A DNA stretch of 64,000 bases from Phycisphaerales bacterium (lineage in GTDB: Bacteria > Planctomycetota > Phycisphaerae > UBA1845 > UTPLA1), in assembly GCA_022360095.1 (NCBI GenBank), contig JAKSDK010000448.1, positions 1 through 64,000 of the forward strand, in the 5' to 3' direction. The notes under the pieces are model-generated. The model was not told where the DNA came from, searched no databases, and saw only the letters and a program-made list of their open reading frames with translations. Of the stretch, positions 25,048 to 35,091 are shown piece by piece (position 1 is the first letter of the stretch; the number at the start of each line of letters is the position of its first letter). A program made the translations under genes and the position numbers.

Positions 25048-25068
25048 GCCGGGCTGTGCCAGCCCGGC
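25048..25068. terminator. Hairpin between convergent genes
   Basis: A perfect 9-bp stem, GCCGGGCTG-TGC-CAGCCCGGC, lies in the 39-bp gap between two convergent stops. There is no U-tract on the plus strand, so intrinsic termination is uncertain. Confidence 0.45.
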
Positions 25069-25082
25069 GCCCGCGCCCAGAC

Positions 25083-26195
25083 TTACGCCCCGATCACACG
25101 GTCAATCGCGTCCGCCACACTCTCTTCGGCCGGCGCCTCAAACCAAGCCACGTTCCCGATCCGGCTTGGGAGCACGAATCGAATCGTCTGATGCTTCGCC
25201 TTCTTGTCGCTCCTCATCCGTGCAAACAAAGCGGAAGCATCCAAAGGCCTGGCGGATCGAACAGGCAATCCTAGCGCCGAAAGCAACGATTCTATCCTCT
25301 GCCTTTCACGGTCGGGAAAATGACAGTGCCTCACGGCCAAGTCCAATGCCGCAACCATGCCCAGCGAAACGGCTTCACCATGCCGAAGTTCATACTCACT
25401 CACGGCTTCAATCGCATGACCGACCGTATGACCGAAGTTAAGTGCCGCACGGCCGACACCCTTTGATGCAGCCTCTTTTTCGTCCTCGACGACGACCGCA
25501 GCCTTGATCTCACAGTTCCTCCGGACCAATTCCTGCACAATCCGTGGCTCACGCGCCGTGATGGCATCCACGTGCTCTTCATGCCATTGCAGAAACGCCT
25601 CATCGAAAATGACGGCGTGCTTCACGGACTCCGCCAAACCGGCTCGATAATCACGATCGTTCAGCGTGCAAAGGCAATCAACGTCGATCCAGACAAGACT
25701 CGGCTGATAGAACACGCCAATCATGTTCTTACCACTGGCATGATTGACCGCCGTCTTTCCTCCCACACCGGCATCGATATCCGCTTCCAGCGTCGTCGGG
25801 CATTGAACAAACGGCACGCCGCGCATCCACGTCGCCGCGACAAAACCCGACAAATCACCCACCACACCGCCGCCAAGCGCAATCATCGGATCGTGACGAC
25901 CGTGAGACAGTCCGGCGAGTTCGTCATAAATCAAACGGGCTTGTTCGAGCGATTTTGAGGACTCGCCCCCCGGCACCGTGATGTCGGCCACTTGAAAATT
26001 CGAAGATTCGAGTGATTTGATAAGCCTGGCGGCGTGGAGCGGACCGACATTTTGATCCGTAATGAGCGTCACGCGTTTCGCGGAAATGAGTTCTCTCAAT
26101 CGCGATCCCAAGCGGCCGAGCGTGCCCGAACCGATTTCGATCCAATAGGCACGGCCCGGAAGCTTCACCTCGACTTTTTCCATCGGGGTATTCAT
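25083..26195 (-). CDS. aroB: 3-dehydroquinate synthase
   Basis: A 370-residue enzyme of the shikimate pathway that converts DAHP to 3-dehydroquinate using NAD and a divalent metal. Diagnostic motifs: PGGESSKSLEQ, the NAD-binding ALGGGVVGDLSGFVAA, PTTLEADIDAGVGGKTAVN, and metal ligands in LAESVKHAVI, FGHTVGHAIE and the later ELRHGEAVSLGM. Length is standard. It is monocistronic here, divergent from sat with about 255 bp between start codons. No clear Shine-Dalgarno is seen before the first ATG; a second in-frame ATG lies four codons on. Confidence 0.96.
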   Translation of the reverse strand: MNTPMEKVEVKLPGRAYWIEIGSGTLGRLGSRLRELISAKRVTLITDQNVGPLHAARLIKSLESSNFQVADITVPGGESSKSLEQARLIYDELAGLSHGRHDPMIALGGGVVGDLSGFVAATWMRGVPFVQCPTTLEADIDAGVGGKTAVNHASGKNMIGVFYQPSLVWIDVDCLCTLNDRDYRAGLAESVKHAVIFDEAFLQWHEEHVDAITAREPRIVQELVRRNCEIKAAVVVEDEKEAASKGVGRAALNFGHTVGHAIEAVSEYELRHGEAVSLGMVAALDLAVRHCHFPDRERQRIESLLSALGLPVRSARPLDASALFARMRSDKKAKHQTIRFVLPSRIGNVAWFEAPAEESVADAIDRVIGA

Positions 26196-26272
26196 AAGTC
26201 GCTATGATAGGATGCCTTGCTGTCGCCGGCCATGATGAGTCAGGAGTCGCCATAAACCGCCCTGGCAAAAGC

Positions 26273-26301
26273 TTGTGATTTACTTCGGGCCGTGCTAGCA
26301 T
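26273..26301 (+). promoter_or_regulatory. Possible sat promoter
   Basis: TTGTGA (26273-26278) and TAGCAT (26296-26301) with 17-nt spacing lie about 150 bp before the sat start. Each box matches consensus at four of six positions. Tentative. Confidence 0.3.
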
Positions 26302-26450
26302 ATGAAGTTTCTTGTGTAGCGTGCGGTTCTCAGTCAAACCACCCAAGATGCTAATGGTTTGCTGATTTAATGCCGGCCTTCCGAAGCACGGCAACGCGAT
26401 GGTTCATACTGCTGCACATGCAATCATTCTTGCAGGAAAGGCAAACTCGC

Positions 26451-27704
26451 ATGGCTGACCTGATTCCAGCCCACGGCGGCTTGGATGCCCCGTTGGATTT
26501 GACCGTATCCGAGGATCAGATCCCGGATATCAAAAAAGAAGCAGCAGATCTTCCCGCCGTCCGAGTGGAAGACGCAGACCTGTCGAGTCTCTATCGCTTC
26601 GGCGACGGCGGTCTCAGCCCTCTGACCGGTCCCATGAACAAGGAACAGTGGCACCGAAGCCTCGACGAAGGCACCCTCGACGTCGGCGGCAAGGCCTACG
26701 CCTGGACCATCCCTGTTTCGTTTCCCATCTCCGCGGAACAAGCCGGTTCACTGAACGCCGGCCAAAAAGTGCAACTGCAAGACTCCGGCGGAAATCCGGT
26801 TGCCATCCTGCTCATCAACGACATCTTTCCATATGAAAAGCAAAAATACCTTCGCAGCGTTTATCAAACGGAGCGCACCGATCATCCCGGCGGCCACATG
26901 GTCTTGAATGATAAGCGTGAAATGCTCCTCGGTGGTGAAGTCGAAGTGCTGCCCCAGCCGAAGCACCCCGACTACGGTCGCCATGTGCTCCGCCCGAGCG
27001 AGACTCGGAAGCTCTTTGCCGAAAAGGGCTGGTCTCGGGTCGTGGCCTTTCAGACGCGTAATCCGCTTCACCGTGCCCATGAATATGCCCTGGTCTACGG
27101 TCTCGAATGCCTGGTGCGTGAATGCGACACGGCCGGAGCGGTCCTGAATCCGCTTATCGGCGAAACCAAGTCCGACGATGTCGATGCAGCCACGCGAATG
27201 CACACCTACAAAGCGCTGATCGATCACGATCACCTTGGCGAAGGTGACAAGGATGAGGCACTTTGGGAAAAGAAGCCTTACACCTTGCGAGATCGCGTCC
27301 TGCTCCTCGGCCTCGACATCAAGATGTTTTACGCCGGACCGAGGGAGGCGGTGATGCACGGCATTTACCGGCAGAACTTCGGCTTTACCGACATCATCAT
27401 CGGCCGCAAGCACGCCGACGCGCCCTATGACGATGGCACCGACATCTGGGACGGCCTTGCCGCCCAGCGCATTTTCGACGACCTGCCTGGTGAATTGCGG
27501 ATAAGACCGCTCAAGGTCGGCTTCGCCGCCTTCTATGAATCACTCGGCCGTGTCGACCTGATGGACAAACATCCTGACGAAAAGCCGGTGTTCATCAGCG
27601 GCCGGCAAGTCCGTGAAGAATTAATCGCCGGCAAACTGCCTGACCCGCGCATCATGCGCCCTGAGACGGCCAAGATCTTGATCGAGAAGATGCATAAAAC
27701 CTGA
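26451..27704 (+). CDS. sat: Sulfate adenylyltransferase (ATP sulfurylase)
   Basis: A 417-residue enzyme that makes APS and pyrophosphate from ATP and sulfate. Start chosen at 26451, after AGGAAAGG, because the PUA-like N-domain (DLIPAHGG) begins there. The catalytic [14 protein letters not shown] motif, [18 protein letters not shown] and a GRKHADAP loop (GRDHA in many homologues) identify the monomeric bacterial Sat type. No aprAB, dsr, cysC or cysH genes are in the window, so assimilatory and dissimilatory use cannot be separated. The sulfite-dehydrogenase-like genes lie 13 kb away. A strong terminator follows. Confidence 0.95.
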   Translation: MADLIPAHGGLDAPLDLTVSEDQIPDIKKEAADLPAVRVEDADLSSLYRFGDGGLSPLTGPMNKEQWHRSLDEGTLDVGGKAYAWTIPVSFPISAEQAGSLNAGQKVQLQDSGGNPVAILLINDIFPYEKQKYLRSVYQTERTDHPGGHMVLNDKREMLLGGEVEVLPQPKHPDYGRHVLRPSETRKLFAEKGWSRVVAFQTRNPLHRAHEYALVYGLECLVRECDTAGAVLNPLIGETKSDDVDAATRMHTYKALIDHDHLGEGDKDEALWEKKPYTLRDRVLLLGLDIKMFYAGPREAVMHGIYRQNFGFTDIIIGRKHADAPYDDGTDIWDGLAAQRIFDDLPGELRIRPLKVGFAAFYESLGRVDLMDKHPDEKPVFISGRQVREELIAGKLPDPRIMRPETAKILIEKMHKT

Positions 27705-27757
27705 CGAATCTTCGTCAGCAAGCCAGTCTTTCCCGTCAGAGGGAAGGAGGGGGAGGA

Positions 27758-27792
27758 CACGGTCACGCCTCGGCGTGGCCGTGCCTGTTTTT
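27758..27792 (+). terminator. Rho-independent terminator after sat
   Basis: A 12-bp stem with one G-U pair (27758-27769 with 27772-27783) is followed by CCTG and TTTTT (27788-27792). A separate 7-8-bp hairpin at 27701-27718 overlaps the sat stop codon. Confidence 0.75.
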
Positions 27793-27897
27793 ACAAAAAT
27801 TGATCCTCAGCCTTCTCAGGGATTAAAGAAAAGTCCCGCTATTCACGGTATGATGCATGCATCAGAAACAAATCGTGACACTTGGACAAAACTTCCG

Positions 27898-28539
27898 ATG
27901 GCCCTGCCCCTCCAACCCAAATCACTGCTCCTGGCCTCCAGCAGTCCTCGGCGCCAGGAATTGCTGTCGGAGGCCGGGTATCGGTTCGACATCGCGACGC
28001 CACCGTTTGACGAGCCCGATGCCGAACAGATTTGCGCCCAACCTGCATTGCACACCGAATCCCTGGCCTACTTCAAAGCCTGTAGCGTTGCCGGGAACCA
28101 TCCCAAGAAGACGATCCTCGCCGCAGACACGATCGCGTTTGTCGACCATGAGATCATCGGAAAACCCAAAGATCGCGACGACGCGCGACACATTCTGAAA
28201 AAACTATCCGGCACCGAACATGAGGTCATCACCGGTGTCGCGCTCCTTCAACCGATCACCAGCCAGCGCCTGCTTCACCATGACATCAGCGTCATTCAGG
28301 TCCGTCCTCTGGCCGATTCGGCAATTGAAAATTACCTCGACACCGGCGAGTGGCGCGGCAAGGCCGGCGCATACGGCATTCAAGACCACGGCGACGCGTT
28401 TGTCGAAAGGGTTCAGGGGAGCTTTACCAACGTTGTCGGTCTCCCGATGGAATTATTGGCTCAGATGTTTCAGCAGTGGAAACAAAACGCCGTGACCTGG
28501 GATTCGAGTTCAACGGTCTCGCTGCTTGATGATCTGTAA
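27898..28539 (+). CDS. Maf-like nucleoside triphosphate pyrophosphatase
   Basis: A 213-residue house-cleaning enzyme that hydrolyses non-canonical or dTTP/UTP-type nucleotides. Motifs: LLLASSSPRRQELL at residues 9-22, the central ILAADTIAFVDHEIIGKP, then LSGTEHEVITGVAL and GKAGAYGIQDHG near the C-terminal third. Start set at 27898 because the family begins just before the LASxSPRR motif. Earlier in-frame ATGs near 27850 are possible, and no good Shine-Dalgarno marks either. Convergent with selA. Confidence 0.93.
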   Translation: MALPLQPKSLLLASSSPRRQELLSEAGYRFDIATPPFDEPDAEQICAQPALHTESLAYFKACSVAGNHPKKTILAADTIAFVDHEIIGKPKDRDDARHILKKLSGTEHEVITGVALLQPITSQRLLHHDISVIQVRPLADSAIENYLDTGEWRGKAGAYGIQDHGDAFVERVQGSFTNVVGLPMELLAQMFQQWKQNAVTWDSSSTVSLLDDL

Positions 28540-28565
28540 AGCCCCGGCCAAGCCTGCCCGGGGTT
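28540..28565. terminator. GCCCCGG-type hairpin between maf and selA
   Basis: AGCCCCGG (28540-28547) pairs with CCGGGGTT (28558-28565). The sequence resembles a shortened copy of the 41619-41652 hairpin (shared GCCCCGG, CA, GCCTGCC). There is no U-tract. Confidence 0.4.
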
Positions 28566-28575
28566 CGCGAATAAT

Positions 28576-30048
28576 TCAATGACCCTGAGAAGAACGCCCA
28601 CGCATCATCATCTGGATGAGTTCGTCATATTCATGTTCCGGCACAGTGCGCAAATCCAGGTGGATCGCATCCTCTTTGATCCGGCAAAGAACGCTCGGAT
28701 CACCCAGTCGCAGCTTTTGCGCCAATTCGTCGAGCGAAACGTTCCCCGCAGGTTTCCAGCACACAACGGCTGTGGGAAACGGCCATGCGGGCAGCGATCC
28801 CCCTCCCGCGAAGCTCTCGTCAGATTTAACCATGAACGAATCGTCAGGAAGCACTGAACTCAGGCGATCGGATAATTTTTCCGCACGAGTCACAAGCATG
28901 GACTCGGATTCAACCAGACGGGCCAGTAGCGGAATCTCCCGCATTGCTCGATCCGGATCATGGTAAAGCTCGAGCACGGCTTCAAGTGCGGCAACGGTCA
29001 GCTTGTCAACGCGAAGGGCGCGAGCCATCGGATCGTTGCGAAGCCGATCGATGATCGAACGCCGCCCCAACAAGATGCCGGCCTGGGGTCCTCCGAGCAA
29101 CTTGTCGCCGCTGAAGGAAACAAGGTCGGCGCCGTGCTTCAGACTGGATGCCACCGTGGGTTCGTTCGCGGAGGACCACACCTCACCGTCAAGAAGCGCA
29201 CCGCTTCCGAGATCGTCGAACATGATGATACCGTGAGCGCGAGCGAGTTCTGAAAGTTCCTTCGTTCCGGGATTTTCGGAGAAACCAACCACTCGGTAGT
29301 TGCTCGTGTGCACATGCATGATCATCGCAGTTTGCTCGTCGATGACCGCTTCGTAATCACGGAGTCGAGTCTTGTTTGTCGTGCCGACCTCGTGAAGCGT
29401 CGACCCTCCGGCGATCATGACCTCCGGCAACCGATAAGAGCCGCCGATCTCGATGAGTTGCCCGCGCGAGACAATCACTTCCCGCCCCCTGGCAAGGGCA
29501 TGGAGCGCAAGCATCGTGGCAGCCGCATTGTTATTCACGACCATGGCCGCTTCCGCGTCGGTCAGCTCCAACAGGAGTTCCTCAACATGTCGGCCGCGCC
29601 GGCCTCGTTTGCCGGTTTCCAGGTCGATCTCCAAGCTGCAGTATCCGCCAGCAACCCCGCCGATCCTCTCAATGGCTACGGACGGGAGGACGCTTCGGCC
29701 GAGACCGGTGTGCAAAACAACCCCGGTCGCATTGATGACCCTCCGCAATCGGTGCGCCCGGCGTGCATTCAGGATTTCGCGAGCCTGACTCAAGACCGCG
29801 TCAACCCCACATTCTTTTTCGGTGACGCCCCCCTTCTGCAGTCTTTCGCGAAGAACGGCAACCGCTTTCCGCAGCGCCTCTGAGACAACGGCATGTGGGG
29901 TACCGCGCAAAGTTTCAAATGATTCCGCTGCCTTCAGCAATGCTGTCATGGACGGGATGCGTGCCATCGCTTGGGAATTCGGACGAGTCGACTCTGCGGC
30001 AAGCTTGGTCACCGTCTTGGGTTTTTGTCTCTCGCGCGGTGGTTCCAT
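28576..30048 (-). CDS. selA: L-seryl-tRNA(Sec) selenium transferase
   Basis: A 490-residue PLP enzyme that converts seryl-tRNA(Sec) to selenocysteinyl-tRNA using selenophosphate. Motifs: RRVINATGVVLHTGLGRS, the YCSLEIDLETGKRG segment, EVGTTNKTRLRDYE, DDLGSGAL and the Schiff-base lysine in SFSGDKLLGGPQAG (K near 316). Start at the ATG at 30048 with GGAG 8 nt upstream. It is followed on the same strand order by selB (selB upstream, gap about 25 bp), so they form an operon. selD and tRNA-Sec are not in the window. Confidence 0.97.
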   Translation of the reverse strand: MEPPRERQKPKTVTKLAAESTRPNSQAMARIPSMTALLKAAESFETLRGTPHAVVSEALRKAVAVLRERLQKGGVTEKECGVDAVLSQAREILNARRAHRLRRVINATGVVLHTGLGRSVLPSVAIERIGGVAGGYCSLEIDLETGKRGRRGRHVEELLLELTDAEAAMVVNNNAAATMLALHALARGREVIVSRGQLIEIGGSYRLPEVMIAGGSTLHEVGTTNKTRLRDYEAVIDEQTAMIMHVHTSNYRVVGFSENPGTKELSELARAHGIIMFDDLGSGALLDGEVWSSANEPTVASSLKHGADLVSFSGDKLLGGPQAGILLGRRSIIDRLRNDPMARALRVDKLTVAALEAVLELYHDPDRAMREIPLLARLVESESMLVTRAEKLSDRLSSVLPDDSFMVKSDESFAGGGSLPAWPFPTAVVCWKPAGNVSLDELAQKLRLGDPSVLCRIKEDAIHLDLRTVPEHEYDELIQMMMRGRSSQGH

Positions 30049-30073
30049 CAACCGTTCTCCGTGACCACTTCAG

Positions 30074-32044
30074 CTAATCGAGCAGGATGCGTTCGTCGCC
30101 GACGCGCTTTGTAAACTGAACACGATCAAGATGCTCCAACAACGGCTGCACGACTCGACGACTCAATTGCAGCGCGTCGCGAACATCGGCCAGCTTGAAT
30201 TTACGATCCCCGGTGCCCAGCTCACGAACCGTGTGCTTGAAGCGCTCCATCGCATCGGCTGAGATATAACGTTGTGGGCCGAAAGACACCAAGGCCGGTT
30301 CGATCTTTGCGAGCCCCTCCAAAACCTTGGCTCGCTGCCTGGACAACGGCTGAATCGTCTTCAGTTTTTTCCATTCCGGCGGGTCAAGCCCGGCGGCCTT
30401 AATTTCATCGACCAGCTGTGTCATTTGGGCCGCGTCTTCACCGGACAGCGCCGGCCTGAATTCATGATGCGCAACATAAGGCCCCTGAATAATGACCAAT
30501 TTCCTGGTCTCAAGCCGCTCAAGAACCGAACGACCGAGACCCGCCGCCGTTCGTGTTTCAATCCACCCGACAAACCGATCTTTCGACCAACCCGGCTCAC
30601 TCGGCTTGTTCGCATGGTGTCGTTTCAGATAGGCCAATGCGCGACGCTCGATTGCTTCCACGGTCGCCTGATGAACCCGCCGACCGCCAATTGTGATCAA
30701 GGTCTTTTCGTCCTCCAGCCGTTGCCGAAACTCCTCGACATGCCCAGGTTCAATGCCGACCTCGCAAGCCAACCGTTCGGCTTTCCACTCTTCAAAGCCG
30801 GCGCGACGCACGGCCTCGGCAAAACGCAGAAACGCATCCGGCGACTCTGCTCGTTGAAATTCCTCCATCGTCTCCGCGTGCAGCGGTCGGACCCGCCTCG
30901 AAATGGGCCGCACAACGTGGCCGCCGCCGACCGTGGTTTGAGCCGATTCGCTCCGAAGGATAAAACGTTGCCGAAATGCAGCCACGACCGGCTCAAAAAA
31001 ATGGAGTTGGATCAACGCCTCGTCTCCCGGCTCGATCCTGTCGGCTCCAATCACGACGAGCCGGGCCATGGTCTCCCGAGTCCCCATCGACACGCGAACG
31101 TTACGGTGAGTCCGAAACGGCTTTTCTTGGCGCAGAAGAATACGAATCCGTGCATCGACATATCTCGAGCACGTCAAATAACCGGGCGTGGCCAGGTCCA
31201 TCCCGCGCTCAATCCGACCCCGGTCCAACCCGGTCACGTTCAGGGCGGCTCGTTGTCCACCGGCCGCGTCTGTCACGACTTCGCCATGCGACTGCACCTC
31301 GCGAACCTTGCAGAGCTGCCCCGACGGCTGCAGTTCAAGCGCCGCCGCGGGGGCCACCTTGCCCGACAGAACGGAACCCGTGACCACCGTACCGCGACCG
31401 TGAATACTGAACACACGATCAACGGCCAGCCGAAAAATCGAGCTTTCCTCGAGCGGGGGCAGCGCTCCCACCAAACCACGAATCACCGAACGAATCTCGT
31501 CGAGACCCTGTCCCGATTTCGCGGAAGTGACGACAACGGGCCAATCTTTCAGCACGGTGAACCTGACGAGATCGGCGATCTCCGCCTTGACTTCAGGAAT
31601 GCGATCCGCATGAGCCACATCCGCTTTGGTAATCGCGACGGCCCCTCGCTCGACACCCAACAGATCCAGAATCTCAACATGCTCGCGGGTCTGCGGCATC
31701 ACACCGTCGTCCGCCGCCACGACGAGCAGCCCCAAATCAACCCCTGAAGCACCGGCGACCATGGTCTTCACGAAACGCTCGTGACCGGGAACGTCCACGA
31801 TGCCGATTTGAGTCGGCGCCGACTGACCGTCCTCGGCCGCAATTTCCAACTTGGCGAACCCCAGGACGATCGTCATTCCCCTGGCTTTCTCCTCGGGCAG
31901 ACGATCGGGGTCGGTGCCGGTCAGTGCCTCGACGAGGGCGGATTTGCCATGATCGATATGACCCGCCGTACCGAGGAGGCAGAATCGGCGCTGCGTTTCG
32001 GGGTTATGGGGCCCCATGTCCGGAGTTGCCATCATGTCATTCAT
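30074..32044 (-). CDS. selB: Selenocysteine-specific elongation factor SelB
   Basis: A 656-residue GTPase that delivers selenocysteinyl-tRNA to UGA codons. The G-domain has [11 protein letters not shown] (residues 25-35), the switch [21 protein letters not shown] (84-93) and ITKAD in place of NKxD, as SelB proteins often show. Domains II-III follow, then the C-terminal winged helices that bind the SECIS hairpin (ARVLEGLA and [14 protein letters not shown]). It overlaps nothing upstream and lies just before selA, confirming a selenocysteine operon. Confidence 0.97.
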   Translation of the reverse strand: MNDMMATPDMGPHNPETQRRFCLLGTAGHIDHGKSALVEALTGTDPDRLPEEKARGMTIVLGFAKLEIAAEDGQSAPTQIGIVDVPGHERFVKTMVAGASGVDLGLLVVAADDGVMPQTREHVEILDLLGVERGAVAITKADVAHADRIPEVKAEIADLVRFTVLKDWPVVVTSAKSGQGLDEIRSVIRGLVGALPPLEESSIFRLAVDRVFSIHGRGTVVTGSVLSGKVAPAAALELQPSGQLCKVREVQSHGEVVTDAAGGQRAALNVTGLDRGRIERGMDLATPGYLTCSRYVDARIRILLRQEKPFRTHRNVRVSMGTRETMARLVVIGADRIEPGDEALIQLHFFEPVVAAFRQRFILRSESAQTTVGGGHVVRPISRRVRPLHAETMEEFQRAESPDAFLRFAEAVRRAGFEEWKAERLACEVGIEPGHVEEFRQRLEDEKTLITIGGRRVHQATVEAIERRALAYLKRHHANKPSEPGWSKDRFVGWIETRTAAGLGRSVLERLETRKLVIIQGPYVAHHEFRPALSGEDAAQMTQLVDEIKAAGLDPPEWKKLKTIQPLSRQRAKVLEGLAKIEPALVSFGPQRYISADAMERFKHTVRELGTGDRKFKLADVRDALQLSRRVVQPLLEHLDRVQFTKRVGDERILLD

Positions 32045-32357
32045 ATTAACGCGATCGCCATGCTGCTGACAGCAAACACATTCGAAGAGGAATCGTTTGA
32101 TCTTAGACGGGAAGATCCATTAAGATATTGAGCGAAAGGAGTCTCAACGTCACTCGCGGTCGCTATCGCGCGATGTAACATCGTGCAAGCGGCCGTCGGT
32201 GGGGAAGACGTTTGCAAAGAGCAGCGGTTCGAAATTCTTTTTCGCCCGATCATGCTCTTTGCGTTTTTTTGCGCGTTGCGGACCTCGACGCCCCGTCCGA
32301 TCGTTGACACCGAGCGTCCCCTTTCGCACCATACCCGGCGTGACCGCGCGATGGTTC
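32045..32357. other. Divergent intergenic region between selB and a TPR gene
   Basis: About 310 bp with no supported gene. It should carry promoters for selB and for the TPR gene, but I see no convincing paired boxes. No tRNA-Sec or other structured RNA is visible here. Confidence 0.4.
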
Positions 32358-33479
32358 ATGCCCATCCTGTTCCTTTGCTTCGCGGCTTTCATCGCCGCCA
32401 TGTGGTTCTACGTCTCAGGACCGACCGGGCCCTCTGGATTCCAAAGCGATACACCTCGACAACGGGACCTCCTCGGCGATCCTGACTTCGCCGCCCGGGT
32501 GGAGCGGGCGGAACGTGACCGTCGCCACTTTTCAGCCGATGATCCGACGACAGCATCCTCGTCCGAACGGGTGGCTAGGGACCCTCGCCTACTCAAACAA
32601 CAATGGGCCGAGCAACGACGGCGCCTCGTCCGATTCTTGGAAGACCTCGACGATACCGGTGCTCGTTTTCGCAGCCGTCTCCGCCGCAGTCCAATCACTC
32701 AAGTAACGGCGGGCTGGTCCGATTTGAATGCCGACCGACCTCAAGCTGCACTTCGTCATTTCGACCGAATTCTGCAACGGCAACCGAATCACGCCGATGC
32801 CCTTTTCGGAAAGGCCGCGGCGCTGGCCACGATGCGCCGCTATCGGGAGGCAGCCGATACCTACGATCGCCTTCTCACGTTTGAACCTGACGACGTTGAA
32901 GGCCGTTACAACTACGGTGCAATGCTCTCCCGACTCGGCGAGTTCGGCGCGGCCTCTGAGCAGTTCCGCGAAGTGATCCGTCTGGAATCCGACCACGTCA
33001 AAGCACACTACAACCTGGCTGGGCTCGCCCAGCGCAACGGACGACTGACCGAGGCACGGGATCATTGGCAAATTTTCACGCAACTCCGACCGGACGTGAC
33101 CGACGGCTGGTTCAATCTTGGCATTATTCACTTGGACCTTGAACAGCCCCGAGAGGCGGTGAGCTGCTTTTCTTACCTGACCCTCGTTCATCCCGAGGAC
33201 GCGTTCGCCCACGCGAACCTCGCCCTGGCTTACATGCAGACTCACGACCTCGACGCAGCTCTGGCAACCCTGAAGACAGCCAACGAACTTTCCCCTTGTG
33301 ATCCAGCGATCCTCAGAAGCCTTGCCGATCTGCACCGAACCATCGCCGAATGGAACCCGGCCGACAAATTAGAGCACCTTGAAGCGGCATCCTTGATCGA
33401 CGAGCAGTTAGGGATGCTGGAAGCCGAATCGTCCACCGCTCTGGTCGCTGAGAAACACGAAAAGTGGATCGGGGATTAG
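32358..33479 (+). CDS. Membrane-anchored TPR protein
   Basis: About 373 residues from the ATG at 32358 (a GTG at 32340 adds six residues including Arg). One N-terminal TM helix (MPILFLCFAAFIAAMWFYVSG) is followed by a charged spacer and at least six TPR units, for example QAALRHFDRILQRQPNHADA, AADTYDRLLTFEPDD, and VKAHYNLAGLAQRNGR. It is probably a periplasmic or cytoplasmic scaffold; no catalytic domain. It ends 29 bp before the glycosyltransferase gene, so they may be co-transcribed. Confidence 0.8.
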   Translation: MPILFLCFAAFIAAMWFYVSGPTGPSGFQSDTPRQRDLLGDPDFAARVERAERDRRHFSADDPTTASSSERVARDPRLLKQQWAEQRRRLVRFLEDLDDTGARFRSRLRRSPITQVTAGWSDLNADRPQAALRHFDRILQRQPNHADALFGKAAALATMRRYREAADTYDRLLTFEPDDVEGRYNYGAMLSRLGEFGAASEQFREVIRLESDHVKAHYNLAGLAQRNGRLTEARDHWQIFTQLRPDVTDGWFNLGIIHLDLEQPREAVSCFSYLTLVHPEDAFAHANLALAYMQTHDLDAALATLKTANELSPCDPAILRSLADLHRTIAEWNPADKLEHLEAASLIDEQLGMLEAESSTALVAEKHEKWIGD

Positions 33480-33508
33480 TTTTCTCTTTGCGCACGGGAA
33501 CTTGACGG

Positions 33509-34597
33509 ATGCGTATCGCAATGCTGGCTCCAATCAGTTGGCCTCTCCCGCCCGGAGGCTACGGTCCCTGGGAGCTGGTGGCCCACAACCTGACCGAGGA
33601 ACTCGTCAGGCTAGGCCACGACGTCACGCTGTTCGCTGCCGGCGGCTCAAAGACCGCCGCTCGACTCGTCGAGACCAGCCCATACGCCTTCGAAACCTGG
33701 CCCGACGCGGAACGAAACCGTCCGCGCGAGTTCGACCGTCAATCAGGATTGCTCGAAGGCCCGCCGGACTGGCGCACCCTGGAGCAGTTGCACATCGCCA
33801 CGTGCATGCAACAAGCAGCCGAAGGCGCTTTCGACGTCGTCCATTCACACCTGCACGTTCATGCCCTAGTGTTCGCGCGATTAATTCCCTGCCCACTCGT
33901 CTCGACGTTGCACGGCGCCACCTGGGTTCGATCGGCGCATCCGGTCTTTCGAGCGTATCGTGAAATGCCCTTCGTCTCTATTTCCAATGCGGAACGCCAA
34001 TTCCTCCCGGAGCTGAACTATGCCGCCACCGTTTACAATGGCATCCGGATCGAGAATTTTCCGTTCGAGTCGCAAAAGGAGGATTACCTGCTCTTCGCAG
34101 GACGCCTCGCCCCGGAAAAGGGTCCGGCCGAGGCCATCGATGTGGCCAGACGCGCCGGACGACGGCTTCTCATGGCCGGCATGATCGAGCCCCAGCACGA
34201 AGATTACTTCACGTCCAGGATCAAGCCTCACATCGATGGGAAGCAGGTCGAGTACCTGGGGCTACTATCCCAAAAAGAGCTGGCGCCGGTCTATCGCAAG
34301 GCGGCGGCGGTCCTTTTTCTGATCAACTGGTGCGAGCCGTTCGGCCTCGTCGCGGTGGAAGCACAGGCCACCGGCACACCGCTGATCGCGACGAGATTCG
34401 GCGCGCTGCCGGAGATTATCCTCGAAGGTCAAACCGGCTATGTCGTGGAATCACTTGAACAGGCCGTGGAAAGAGTATCTCATCTCGATCGACTCTCACC
34501 GGAGGCCTGCAGGCAGAACGTGGAAAGCCGGTTCACGGCGCAAGCGATGGCCCGCGGATACGAGTCGCTCTACCGAAAACTGACCGGTCAAGCCTAA
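33509..34597 (+). CDS. Family 4 glycosyltransferase
   Basis: A 362-residue GT-B fold enzyme. The N-terminal acceptor domain starts MRIAMLAPISWPLPPGGYGP, the typical GT4 opening with the Gly-rich loop. The C-terminal domain has LLFAGRLAPEKGP and the E-x7-E motif in CEPFGLVAVEAQATGTP, which binds the sugar nucleotide. Donor and acceptor are unknown. The stop codon overlaps tail to tail with the small membrane protein gene on the other strand (shared CTAA). Confidence 0.92.
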   Translation: MRIAMLAPISWPLPPGGYGPWELVAHNLTEELVRLGHDVTLFAAGGSKTAARLVETSPYAFETWPDAERNRPREFDRQSGLLEGPPDWRTLEQLHIATCMQQAAEGAFDVVHSHLHVHALVFARLIPCPLVSTLHGATWVRSAHPVFRAYREMPFVSISNAERQFLPELNYAATVYNGIRIENFPFESQKEDYLLFAGRLAPEKGPAEAIDVARRAGRRLLMAGMIEPQHEDYFTSRIKPHIDGKQVEYLGLLSQKELAPVYRKAAAVLFLINWCEPFGLVAVEAQATGTPLIATRFGALPEIILEGQTGYVVESLEQAVERVSHLDRLSPEACRQNVESRFTAQAMARGYESLYRKLTGQA

Positions 34598-34806
34598 CGG
34601 ATGCGGCTCGGCGGACAGACAAGACCGATGACGAACAACATGAGACCGAACCCCAGCGCGGCCTGCGGGCTGGCAAGCAGGAGGCCGGCGCCCGGAATCC
34701 AATCCAGATAGCCGCTGATCACCGTGCCGCCGGCGAAGAGGACGGTGCCGGAGACCGCTGAGATGATGACCCCGAACGTGACGGCGATAAAGCTGATGTA
34801 TGCCAC
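34594..34806 (-). CDS. Small two-helix membrane protein
   Basis: A 70-residue protein, almost entirely hydrophobic, with two TM helices (near 5-28 and 46-63) joined by a short Gly/Asp loop and a basic C-terminus CPPSRIR. No family recognised. Its stop codon overlaps that of the convergent glycosyltransferase by 4 bp, which suggests the reading frame is kept. About 285 bp upstream (34807-35091) contain no gene I can support. Confidence 0.5.
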   Translation of the reverse strand: MAYISFIAVTFGVIISAVSGTVLFAGGTVISGYLDWIPGAGLLLASPQAALGFGLMLFVIGLVCPPSRIR

Positions 34807-35091
34807 AACTCATCCTCCCGATCTGATGCCTCGAATCAGTCGGAAGGCCTAAGGAGCAACCGGCAGACCACAGTGCGGCGGAGTGCGAATGCCGGGCCCG
34901 GGCCTGATAATACACACGTTTCCTGTCGATCAAACGAATGGACGATGAAGACGGAACCGAACTGTGGTTACTGCGTTCTGTAACGACGGTTTCGAAAAAT
35001 CAACGGACGACCATGATCGGGGTATTATCGGCGAGCCCTTTGTCGACTACCATGAACGCCATAACCCATGGTTTTCGGTAGGAGTCGGACC

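Noticed and set aside
30272-31747. 491-codon plus-strand frame opposite selB
   Set aside because: SelB motifs are unambiguous on the minus strand; the mirror frame is a GC-bias artefact.
32150-32401. Basic 83-codon minus-strand frame
   Set aside because: Overlaps the signal-anchor region of the TPR gene and shows no ribosome site or conserved pattern.
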